Below, piece after piece: positions 1-12,700 of a stretch of 64,000 nucleotides of DNA. Position 1 is the first letter of the stretch. Each line of letters opens with the position of its first letter. This DNA is from Monarcha castaneiventris obscurior (Eukaryota > Chordata > Aves > Passeriformes > Monarchidae). The notes beneath the pieces were generated by a model. The model was not told the origin of the DNA, made no database searches, and worked only from the letters and a program-made list of their open reading frames with translations. The stretch lies in contig JAMPIT010000258.1 in NCBI GenBank assembly GCA_026261815.1, positions 19,052,501 to 19,116,500 of the forward strand, read 5' to 3'. Made by a program: the position numbers and the translations under genes.

Positions 1-145
1 CAGTCTATTGCAGGGGAGTTAGCATACTGCTCTGACTCCTTTGTGCTTTTAGGGAATCCCACACGCAGCTGTTAATTCCATAAATATCATGCTCTTTAAA
101 AAAGACTCCTTGTCAAGGTGGTAATGATCTTCTCTTTATTTAAAG

Positions 146-3100
146 GGTTCCCAAGGCAGCCAGTCCTATGGTCAGGTGAGACGTTTTGCTGAAATGTATT
201 TGGCTTTTCTTTGGAGCCTGTCTTGTAAATGGGCATCAGAACATGGGCCGTTTTTCACCTTCTAGATGTTTCCTAGTAGTCCTTGATTTTGGTTTGTACC
301 ACTGAAATACCATGTGAGGGAAGAAAAGAACATAGTCCAGAGGAACTTTAGGTGGAAATGGACTTTTCTGTTGTAGCTGTGCTATGATACAACTTTGTTT
401 ACAAATGACTTCTTGCCTTTCTTACAGACCTACAGACCTCAAGGTGGCAGTTCCTATGGCCAGGTAAGCATCAGTCATTTAGCATTTGAGAATATTATAG
501 CTATATTTTAGTCATACAGCATCTGAGAAATGGAGCAGTGTGGCACTGTAAAGGCATTTAGAAATCCCTCAGAATTTGAACTTTAAAAGACATTTTGTCT
601 GAAACTGTCTATTCTCACAGTCAACATTTATGCACCTGCTACTTATTGGTCTGGAATCCCAGTGTGTGAAATCATCACACGCAGCATCCTTGTGAGAGCC
701 AGGAGATGTCTGGCTCTCCATACTGCCCCGCATGGCTTTAGGATGTAGGTGCTTGCTGCTGCTAATGCAGGCTGGCTCTCTTATTGAAAGGGAAGTAACC
801 AAACCGTGTCCTTGTCTTAGGGTGGACAAAGTTCCTCGAGCAGCAGCAGCTCCTATGGCCAGGTAAGCAAACTGGCTGTTTGCAGAAAGTTCTTCACTGA
901 CCATCCTGGCACACTTTGGAAGTGATGTTTCCCTTGGCATTCAGTGTCTCAGTCTGGGCCGTGGCTTCTGCTAAGAGTAGGACAATGTGCTGCACAGATG
1001 CACAGCTGTTAGCATTCTGCTCTGTGTCTTTTGGCACAGGAAGAATGTTTCAGGGAATCCCACATGCAGCTGTTAGTTCCATAAACATCATGCTCTATAA
1101 AGAAGCCTCCTTGTCAAATTGGTAATTATTTTCTCTTTTTTTGAAGGGTTCCCAAGGTAGCCAGTCCTATGGCCAGGTGAGACTTTGTTGCTGAAATGTG
1201 TTGAGCTTTTCTTTGGAGCCTCTCTTGTAAATGGGCTTTGGGGCATGGGTGGGCTTTTTTCGTTCTTGGTGCTTCTGAGTGGTCCTTGATTTGGTTTGTA
1301 CCACTAAAATACCTTGAGGGGAAAAAATAACATAGTAGAGAGGAACCTTCAAAGGAAATGGGCTTTTCTCTCTGGCATTCTGTGATTCTGTTTCAGCTGT
1401 GCTAGGACTGCACTTATGCAGCTCTCTTTACCAATGACTCCGTGCCTTTGTTACAGGGCTACCAGCCTCAAGGTGGCAGTTCCTATGGACAGGTAAATTT
1501 TGGTTGGAATAGAACTTTTGAGAAAGGCCATTGCCCTGAAAAGTTAGCAGATTTTAAAACATTTTTTTTCAATTCACACCGAATTCTTAACCAATATATC
1601 TCTGACTCCATTTCAAATGTTTTGTTGTAAACATGACCCTTGTGTTTTTCATGGATAGATACAGGAATCCTAGATTTCTGCTGCTTTCTTACCTTTTTCA
1701 TGGGTTTGGAACTTTATAAATTTGTGGTAGAAATAGTCTATTTGATGCTGTTCCCAATCCAGTTGATGGTATAATACAAATTTATAGTTAGTTCTTGCTG
1801 CCTCCATTGCTCTCAGCAGAGAAGTAGTGTTGAGGAATAAAGAACATTGGGTCAGGTCCTCAGCTGAATGAAGACTTGGTGTTGGAGCCTGCAACTGATG
1901 AATGTTTACTTCCCTTCACAGTTTTTATGGAAATTAAAGCAGCCCTAACATAGCTATGAATTTTGTCAGGATCTTTATGTCAGATAGCAGAGATAGACAT
2001 GATACTTCAAATACTTTTTCGTAATCCCTGTCTTCATAACTCTCTCAGGCAGCTGTGGCACAGGTCTCCATGTACATGAAACAAATGCACTTTTTTGAGA
2101 TTATATTGAAGGCAGATTGCAAGAGCAAATTATAACCACAGTAACTTTATATTACTGAGAAATTTTTTTTAAAGTACAGTCATCCTTGGCTAATTCACTT
2201 GACCTGTTACTTTGAATTGCATTTTTTTGTTTCCATTTTACGAACCTATACTTTTTCTAAGATTCTTTCCTAATTTTTAAAAATTATTTTTCACCCTAAT
2301 TTTCCCTCAGAGGAAGGGAATTATGCAATTTGGGCCAATGGAAAAGACAAATATATGAAATCAATATTCACCTAGTATTCAGCATTAGCCATCTAAGCCC
2401 TGAAAAACAAAGGGAAAATAAACACAGTAAGAAAATGTTGTGTCCCTTCCTGGAAAACCCTCATAGGATTAGAGGGCTGTCTGAGACAGATGTAAAACTA
2501 CTCTGATTGTCAGATGTAAAACTACTCTGATTGTAAACAGTGTGATCACCTATTCCTCCAGAATAAGAAATATCAAAATAACTTTAGTTAAGCAGTAGAA
2601 TCTGTACATTCTGTCTTATTCTGTTTTCTTACCCCACAAAGATACATTAGAGAGTCATCTGCTTCACAAATACAGTAACTATTACTCAATAATTAATTTC
2701 ATACAGGGCTACAGACCTCAAGGTGGCAGTTCCTATGGCCAGGTAAGCATCAGTCAGTCACCAGTCAGAATACAGCATTTGAGAAATGGCACTGTAAAGG
2801 CATTTAGAAATCCCTCAGAATTTGAACTTTAAAGGACATTTTCTCTGAAACTGTCTGTTCTCACAGTCAACATTTATGCACCTGCTACTTATTGGTCTGG
2901 AATCCCAGTGTGTGAAATCATCACACGCAGCATCCTCAAGAGAGCCAGGAGACGTCTGGCTCTCCATACTGCCCCGCATGGCTTTAGGATGTAGGTGCTT
3001 GCTGCTGCTAATGCAGGCTGGCTCTCTTATTGAAAGGGAAGTAACCAAACCGTGTCCTTGTCTTAGGGTGGACAAAGTTCCTCGAGCAGCAGCAGCTCCT

Positions 3101-3715
3101 ATGGCCAGGTAAGCAAACTGGCTGTTTGCAGAAAGTTCTTCACTGACCATCCTGGCACACTTTGGAAGTGATGTTTCCCTTGGCATTCAGTGTCTCAGTC
3201 TGGGCCGTGGCTTCTGCTAAGAGTAGGACAATGTGCTGCACAGATGCACAGCTGTTAGCATTCTGCTCTGTGTCTTTTGGCACAGGAAGAATGTTTCAGG
3301 GAATCCCACATGCAGCTGTTAGTTCCATAAACGTCATGCTCTATAAAGAAGCCTCCTTGTCAAGGTGGTAATTATTTTCTCTTTTTTTGAAGGGTTCCCA
3401 AGGTAGCCAGTCCTATGGCCAGGTGAGACTTTGTTGCTGAAATGTGTTGAGCTTTTCTTTGGAGCCTGTCTTGTAAATGGGCTTTGGGGTATGGGTGGGC
3501 TTTTTTCGTTCTTGGTGCTTCTGAGTGGTCCTTGATTTGTACCACTAAAATATCATGAGGGAAAAAATAACATAGTAGAGAGGAACCTTCAGTGGAAACG
3601 GGCTTTTCTCTCTAGCATTCTGTGATTCTGTTTCAGCTGTGCAGCTCTGTTTACAAATGACTCCTTGCCTTTGTTACAGGGCTACCAGCCTCAAGGTGGC
3701 AGTTCCTATGGACAG
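146..3715 (+). CDS. Array block A: nine SYGQ-type exons
   Basis: The exons are 146-175 ([10 protein letters not shown]), 428-463 ([12 protein letters not shown]), 821-862 (GGQ, eight Ser, YGQ), 1147-1176 ([10 protein letters not shown]), 1457-1492 ([12 protein letters not shown]), 2707-2742 ([12 protein letters not shown]), 3067-3108 (GGQ, eight Ser, YGQ), 3393-3422 ([10 protein letters not shown]) and 3680-3715 ([12 protein letters not shown]). All are phase 0 at both ends, with donors GTGAG, GTAAGC or GTAAAT and pyrimidine-rich acceptors. Three exon types recur in order, and the introns between them are copied too, so the block is the product of at least two duplications. This is the most homogeneous and most prion-like part of the array. 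Confidence 0.85.
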
Positions 3716-6700
3716 GTAAGCATCAGTCAGTCACTGGTCACTATACAGCATGTATGTGATGTTCCCATATATGTATTGAGAATTCTGTGGTTTCTTACTT
3801 GAAATAATATACTAAGTACTCTTTAGAATTAAGTCTCATGAACTTTGGTTCATATGGCTCTGGCAACAACAGGCTCACTGAAGCAGCACTTTGCCCTGTA
3901 GAAAGGAATGCATGCAGGTGTCAGCTTTCTGATGCATTTCAGTATTCAACATACTCAGTACTTCACCAGATAATTCACAGTAGGATATAGTTGGTCTTCT
4001 ACCTTGGAAGCAGCCTGGCAGCTAAAGTCCTTGAAAACTTATATCTCTGTTTGAAATGGAGAATAGGAATATTTGGATCATGAGCTGCTCTTTTTCTTTC
4101 CCCAGCAGGGTGGATCTGCTTCTTATGGTGGCAGCAGCGGTTGTGGACAAGTAAGACTTTTTTCTCCAAACTATTTGAAAACTAGACCCAGCCTTCTTTT
4201 CAATAGTAGCATGTTTTTAATAATTTTTATAATGTTTTCTAGTTTGAAATCTATTGCTTTCATTGTTACATGGACTTATCTAGCACAGAGGTCAAGAAAG
4301 GGTGATATTGTTGGCCCTTGTAACCAATATGAAGTGGCTGCTCCCATTTAGAATTACACATGGAAGACAAACAAGTGATTAATCTGTCTACTCAATAAGT
4401 ATATAAAATCTTTGCTTGGGAATTTTTGGATGATCCTCCATTTATTTTCTATAGAAAATGATAGGAATAGAGAGTGGCTCAAGTGGAATAAGAATTAAAT
4501 TAGTAGGTTTCATCCTAGTTCTATTTCATCTTGTGTATGTCTACAATGGTGTAAAGACAATGTCTTTGATGATGAGATCCCAAGTGAAAGGATCATGGAT
4601 GAAGCCAATAGTAAACCTATGTTTAAATAAATATATTGAGGAAAGCAACCAGAATGAAAGATAAATATAAATACAGACATTTTTAGGAGTATTTAGCAGT
4701 AATATTAGGATTGCTATAAGTTAGGCATGAATGAAAATGCCTGTGAAAGCATCATAAGGAGCAGTACAAAAGGACACAGTTACCAGCAATGAAACTGATA
4801 AACACTGAAGAACAGGTTATTTCCACTGAGCTGTGTCACAGGTTGACTTATCAAGAGGAGACCTGTGCTGTAATAATGGGAGGGTGACAACCAAGGTAGA
4901 ACTTTTTCCATGTACTGTTCCTCATTCTGTTATCACAAGATATACCCAAAATGGGTAAATGAATGGCTCTGAGCAGAAGCCTTGCCTAAAATCCAGGGTG
5001 GGTGAATCTAGCAAGAGATTGATGGTCACATTTAGATAGATGGTCACCAACAGTAACAGTTGCTTCCAAAAAACCCCACCAACAGTTCATCTTTGCCAAT
5101 CAAGAGGAGCTAGGATGGTACAGAGAGACATCAATTACCAACCTACCTCTTTCATTGTGGCTCAAAGTAGTCCTTTGATCATCTGTGTGCATGTGTTTTG
5201 ATGCTTGTATGGGGGTATGAGAGTGACAGGGTAAAGCCACACACTTAAAGGGTTAAATAAAATTTAACTCACCCTCTGTAAAGTTATATATTGAGTTTTG
5301 TTACATTAATTCTCACATAAGATATTTTAAGGAAACCAATTACTTTTCAAGAAAAATGGCATTTACCTTTTTGTTTGTTTGGTTTCTGACAGGGTTATTC
5401 ATATGATAGCAATCCCTGCCACCAGGTAAATGGTCTTTCTCCTCTTACTTTAAGATGCATCCACAATTAGTTTTGACATTAACTCAGCTAGTCCCAAATT
5501 CAGATTCATATTGCACAAATCCATATAACACAAATTGATTAGAACTCACTATCTTCTTATACATGGAAGTACCACAGGAGCTTTGGATTGTTTTTTGCCC
5601 CCTTTTCCTAGTATTATGTCAGTGATACATCTAAATCATTAGGACATTAAGGCCAGATTCTGGAAAGAAGAAGTCTGCTGCAGAGTTGCTTAACTGGCAT
5701 GAGTTAAATCAGGGCTGGAGCTCCCCAGCCTCTCTTTTCCTATCAAAGCCAGAAAATATTTTAGGACTGCCACTTGAGGTTCCTGAAACAAACTGGCTTA
5801 ACAATTCACTGAGTTTGTGAAGTGAACTATAGACAGCTACAAGTGTATTTGCTACAAATTCAAGTGTTGGAACTCTACAGACCACTATCTTAAAAGACGT
5901 CAACTATGTTTAAAGAAGTCATCCCTGTGATATTAAAAATTAGGAAGAAAGCAGCAATAGATGATTTCTTTTTTGTTCACAATGCTTCTTTTGATTCTTA
6001 CTGAGTTTTCACAAGAAATAGAAAAATTTGATAGATTCATCATTTCAACAAATACTGTGTTTTAGCAATATAAATATATACTATATAAATCTGCAAACAA
6101 CTTAGATGTTGCTACAATATATGGTTAAAATGTGATGCAGTATATACAATGCACTGTATATAACTTGTAGCTTGATAAAATTATATATTAAATAGGGTTT
6201 ATAATGGCTTTTAATTTTATAATAGATTTTAATTTTTTAAGAGGACCTATTTCTTTCTGAGAAAAAAGAAAATGCTTAAATTTTGTTCTAAAATCTTCTA
6301 GAACATTGAAAGATAATACTTCTCATTTAATTTTTGACTGTTTTGAATGAAGCCTCAGTCCCATTTTAGCTAAGGGCAAATTTCCCACTCACTTAAATAG
6401 TTCAGTATTCCACTGTTCTTACTACAAACTTTTGACTTTAATACTTCTACAAACATTTCTTCTGATATCACTGGATGGAGTTACATTCCTCTTCTAAAGA
6501 GGGCACATTGAAACATACTAAATGTTTTATTTAAAACTTTCTCCTTGAGGCCACTGTATCTCACAGGCACACCTCTATATAATAATACTACCAGGGGAAT
6601 CTGTATAAATTCATTCAATTTTATAAATTACGTTTTCTACAGGAGAAAAGAAGAAACATTCTCTAGAGAGTGTTCCAAATGGAACTCATCTGTGCACTAG

Positions 6701-9700
6701 ACATTACTCAAATATTTGAGGTTTCTTGATTTATGTCTCATCTAGTATTTACCACTGCATTACTGGCAATGTGTGCTCATTATGTTAGAAATTATATCCA
6801 TATTGCATATCTGCCTCTGCTTCTTACTCTTCCTAAGCAAGTATCATAGCTTTCATCAAAAATATTCCATGGCCAAACAGTGAGTGTCTAAAGCATTTTT
6901 TGTCTGATTTACAGGGTGGATCACAGAGTGGTCAGGTAGGTAACTCTCTGTTATCCATTGGCAAAAACTTTTAAAGCAATTCTAATCCACAGTACAGTTT
7001 TCTTGCTCATGGGGATATAGACTCTTGCAGAGTCTCTCCATGTCCAGTTTGTAACTCTTTTTCTGCAGGCACACTTTTTATCAGCCCTGAAATTCCACTT
7101 ACATAAAACTGGAAGTTACATAGAACTTCCATAGAACTCAGCAACACTGGATAGCTGTATGCACTCAGATAATATTCAGCTCTCCAGCATTATAACTGTT
7201 GCTGTTTTGGTTTCACAGGGTGGTTCATACTCCTCACAAAACTGTGGTGGTAGCCAATTAAGTATTGCCTCCCACTGAGGTTTTATCATGGTTTTAACTT
7301 CCATGATGGCTGATCAATATCTGATCTGCAATATAGTAAGGTAAATTCTAATTATTTTGTTGGTCTTTTTTCTTAGCAGAGTGGATCATCATCCTCCCAA
7401 AGTTATGGTGACAACCAGGTAAGTAGGCCTTGATTTTGTCCTGGTAAGAACTTCTATAATATTTGATAATTTATCCAGATATCTTGAAAATTGTATTTGT
7501 TCAAAGGAATCCTAGGCAATTGTTTATTCCAGCTTTACAGCCTCTGAACCAAATCACAGTTTTTTTCTGAAGTAGAGTTTATATTTGTTTGTTTTATAGG
7601 ATGGATCCTACTCACAAAACTATGGTGGTGGCCAAGTAAGTAATACTGTATTTCACTACTTGTACATCTGTTCATATAAACTTAGGCTCTGCTCAAAATC
7701 AGATTTTCTTTATCCTAATTTTCTCCAATTTTGATCACATTTTTTGTTTGTTTTAAAGGGTGGATCATCCTCAGACACCTATTATGAGAATCAGGTAAGT
7801 AGTTCTTTCTTTCTCCTGCATATTATTTGTAGTCCCTGCATCATATTTCTCAAAGATGCAATAAAACATAATTGTTTCTGGGCTTTGCTTGGTTTGGATT
7901 TGTTTTGTTGGTTTTTTTCTTTCTTTACTGAAGATTGGAACATTCCCTGTCAGCCACTATTGCAGCTATGTATTTGGCTCCTTTTTGTCTTATAAAAATC
8001 GTAATTTAATTTAACTCAGCTTCTCCTTTGCATGAGCATCTCTTCTGTCTTGTAGAGTACAACATGAAAGTGTATTTTTAGCAATTCATACTTTTGAGGA
8101 AATAACTGGTATCTGATGTCCTTCTAGGACTCACAAGATTTCTCAGATGATAGTAATCCCAATGCTTGTGATGATGTGAGTATGCTGCTTCTAATATATT
8201 TTCATCACAATATTTTTCACGTAGATGAGAAAATATTGCTCAGCTAGATGCAGTTGTTGGAGCAGAATGATCCAGAAAGAATGCTGAATTTCCACACTAA
8301 TAGCTGTTTCAGCAACTGCCTCTTCTCTTGCTGCAAATTTTCATACGTTTACAGATACACTTAGTGCTTTTAAATGCATTTAACATGATTAAATGAAATA
8401 TGAATAAAAATATATCAGTGTCTTTCCCATAACAGATGATTTTCCCAGAAGTCTAAGGGTACATTTTACATTAATTAAAGAAAAAAAACAAAACAAACAA
8501 AACTGAAATAAAAACTTTAAGTACATACAATGAATGCAAGAAGAACTGACAGATACTCCACTGCTTTTCATGTCACATTTCTACCAATCTAAGGTTGTTA
8601 TTAAAATGTTTTTCAGACTGGAACGGTAGAATTTCATAAAACTAATTTAGACAAGGCTGTGGAGAATGGGAGCCATAAGAGATTTTTGTTATGTTTGTAT
8701 GCAGTATCAGAAACAATTAATTTTCTGTAAGCTTACTTTATTTAAATAATTCTCAAAAAATGAAATATTGTATTCTTTTCCAGAATGACAACCACACCAA
8801 AACAAAACAGTACCTACAGTGCCAATAACCAGGTAAGTACTTCGTTTGTTCTGTATTATCCTAATGACTAAAGGCAGTGTTAGTAACTGAACACTTCTAT
8901 ATTAGACCTGTTGACCTTTAGTATATGATTGCTTTATAATACCCTTCAAAAAGTTAATTATTTCTCTGTATTCAAGGCTGCTGCACAATTACTTAAAATG
9001 GCATAATACTTCTAAGAATATATACTAATACATTTTATTCATAATATATCCACTTTAACTGGACAGTTATTTGGGAATTAATCACCCGTGTGCATGAGGC
9101 ACGTAGCCATCTCAAGCTTTTCTCACTTGCTCGGATTTGAAGCCACTTACATGCTGCTGTTATAAAGTAACATTTGTCCCCGGTATTACCCAGTATTGCT
9201 ATCTCCGTCAAGACTTTCCATCTGTCCTACAAGCAGAAACGATGAATTCACATGGATAGATTGTGACCAAGCAAATATACTGTTGTGTAAACAAATTACA
9301 TTTCTCCTACTTGTTTCTGTTCATAGAAAAGCTTTTCCATCTGTCACAACCTCCTTTTGTTTTACTGCCATCTAGAGTAACCTTCTGTCATCAGCTACTT
9401 GCATTTTCGGTTCTCAGCCATTCACTATTCTGCTTCTTTGTTTTCCCTATTTTTCCTCTGTAGTACTTAAGTACTGCATCAAACGTATTCTAGAAAGTAT
9501 GGAGGCCTTCTGAAAAGGTCTTTTGTTTTGGCTTGTATTTACCTTGAATGCATTGCACTACATTCAATTCTAAACGTTCTGAAAAAAACCATCTTTCATC
9601 AGCAAGCCCTGTTTAGGAGCATCATCACTTCCTGCTTTGTTAATGAAAGATGTTAGTATTCCCTTGGTTATCTCTCTATCCAGTCTGTATTGCTGGACTT

Positions 9701-12700
9701 CATTGTAAAAGAGTTTGCTTCTAAACTTTCTCACAAAGACGGATGGGGAATGCTAAAAAAAATTTTAAAAAACAAACAAAAGAAAAACCAACCCAAAACA
9801 AAAACCCCAGAAAACAACAAGAGAGAATCCTTTTACAGATTGTTCTCTAAATTACAGTGGTTCAGCTGATGGAAACTCCCCTAAGCAGGAACTTCTGTTG
9901 AAAGGGATAAAGTGAAAACAAAGAGTATGCTTTTTAAGGCTTTTACTGCTAATAAAATGAAATATCTGGACATTTTCCTTTTCCAAACATCTCCTTGACA
10001 AGCAGTGGATTTTTGCTAAAGTATTTCATGTAGATGACTACACCTATAAAGTAATAACAGGCTTGTGGCTTCTTTACAGCGTTCTGGTTGTGCAAAGAAG
10101 AAAATTCTTGTTGCCCGAGTAAGTATCACTTTTTTTCTTGTAGGATTGTAGACCTGCTTGTAGGATTTTGGTCCTACCTATACCTAATCTGTCTTAATTA
10201 TACCTAATTTTTCCCTAATTATTTTTGTACTAGTTGATATCCTCCTACATAAGGGGAAAGTAAAATAAAATTACTTGGTTATTTGCTCTTTGAGTGAATT
10301 TCTTTAAAAAAAGTATATATGAAAAAAAGACATGAAAATCGTGCTTTGAAGTGCACTGCAGCTCAAATTCTTGTTCTTCATTAAGCACATACAGAGTTGG
10401 TCCAAGCTGAAGTTAAAATTAAATGAGTATCATACAAACTAAGGACAGCTGAATTTTAGCTGAAGAAAGATGGAATAATAATGTTTGCTAATTTATTGTG
10501 CTCAGCAGTTGTGTAGGGGATACAGATATGTGCATTGTATAGTTGCAAGTCGACTCAGTAGCAGCCTATAAAAATTATGTGCAAATAGCCTTTTATTTTC
10601 TAACAATGCATTCCTACTCAATGTACAGAATAATGGGTCTGCACCTGTTATAAACAATAATGTGGAATGAAAAGAAGACCTATCACTGATTGTAGAGTTT
10701 TCATCTCCTAATAGTAAGTGTTATTGTTTTTTACAGGACACATCACGTATTTTAAGCGGAAGAGTCCATGATGTACAGGTAAACCATTCTTGTCACTTTT
10801 TCTGAACTACTGCTGGGAGTGGTAAACTTACAGCTCCTCGTGTATTACCTACAAAAAAGAAGAAGGATCTAGTGTCCACAAAAGAGAATTAATTCTGTTT
10901 AGAGTTGGTCATTCTTTCCTAATAGAACTATGTATTTTATTTTATTTTATTTTATTTTATTTTATTTTATTTTATTTTATTTTATTTTATTTTATTTTAT
11001 TTTATTTCCCTTTACAAATAAATATGGTTTTTTAAAATTTCTTCACAGAATGCATCTTCTCCTTCAAATAGCAGCCAGTCTGACAGCCAGGTAACAAAAT
11101 AGTGTCAACTGAATGATATTGAGGAGCTTTCTGATAAATTACATTTCATTTTGAAAGTTGGGTTCCAGTAATTTTTCTGTGCTGCAGGATGCCATTTTGA
11201 TATGACAGCATTTTCCCTATAATGTTATAATTTTGTACAGTTGTAAATAGTGATATTGGGCCCAGAACACACAGTATATTCTGTTCCTTCACCTTACCAA
11301 GCAGGTAAGAATTGCAGGTGTTTCTTTACATAACATTTTGTAAAATTCATTTGAAAAATACAGACTATATAGTTTCAGATTCTTTTTTTAGAAACATTCA
11401 TGCTCTAGTGGTGGTAATGGCCATATATAGAATTGTTTCATTTAGCATTTGGTAAGAAGGCACATGTTAGTGATTACATACTTCTGTTGCAAAAGTACAT
11501 CCAGCTTTCATATTCTGTAGGATTATGTACTGCTGCAGCAGTGTATATATTAGAGAATTATGAGAAATTTAACTGATCCAGAGTGGGACCGGTTTGTTCC
11601 GGTTTTTTAGTATCTTATCTTTTATTGGTACCTATCAGCTTCCCAGGGATCTGAAATCCTGCTACACCCAGCATTATGTAGATATAACATTAGCATAGTC
11701 CTGTGTCTCAGAGTTTGAATTTTAATTCAGTGGTGCAGACAGGTCTCTGAGCTCTGCAAGGTAACCGTGTTCTTAATTAGTTTTCCTAATGTCTATTCTT
11801 TTTGAATTGTATCAAGTCATTTAATTATGTTTCATCCTAATTTATGTTTTCACAGTAATTCAACATTTTATGTTTGTTGGTGCGGGGAAGTAATAGAGTT
11901 TGTGATAGAGCTTCTCACTACATAATTTTAGACTTCAGATTCTAATAAAATGCTTTAATAAAATAGAATTGTTTTCTTCACAGGGTGGATCATTTATGGC
12001 TACGAGTGGATCAAGTAATCAGGTCAGGATGTCTTCTATTTTTAACTAGTTTTGTTCAATAGCTTCCTGGTAATTAATTAAATTCAGGAGTCAAAGTTTA
12101 AGTAGTTTTATGTAGAAGATTGGTGATATTATCCATTAATTTGTAAATGAAGTCACCCTATTCACATTAAATTTTTCAGAAATGGCTCTCTGAAATCACT
12201 TTTTAGCACTGTTTCAATATAATGTGTGTTTTATTGGTGATAGCACAATGGTGATACTCCTGATCACCCTGATACTACTCTCTAACTGAGGTATCTGTCA
12301 TTGAGACATCGCACTGAGAGAGGCACTCTCAGTCTGGCTTCCAAAGCAAACGTTAACTCTACACATCTGTCCTGTCCCCTCATTTCTTCTAGGTACAGGA
12401 AAGGTCACAGAGTAGTCTGCAGTCCCACAGGCTTTCTTCCCCTAAACAGTTTTGCATCTGAAATAAGATTTTATTTTAGATTTCCACAAAGCAATATTTG
12501 TTCTTTTTTTTTTTTTTTTAATTTGTAGGGTGGTTGCATTTGTCCTGATGGAAGCAGTGGTCATAGACAGGTAATTATTTTTCTGAGTTTATACTTCCTT
12601 CTATAGAATGGAGTATTTTGAATTAATCACCTTGTAAATATGAACATTTGGTTAACACTAAACATTAGTGGTAATTTCCTTAGTATGGGTAGCAGTATAC

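Noticed and set aside
8617..8625. A 9-bp stretch ACTGGAACG between AG and GT that could be a phase-0 micro-exon
   Set aside because: It is far shorter than any other exon and does not carry the family motif; a chance splice-like pair.
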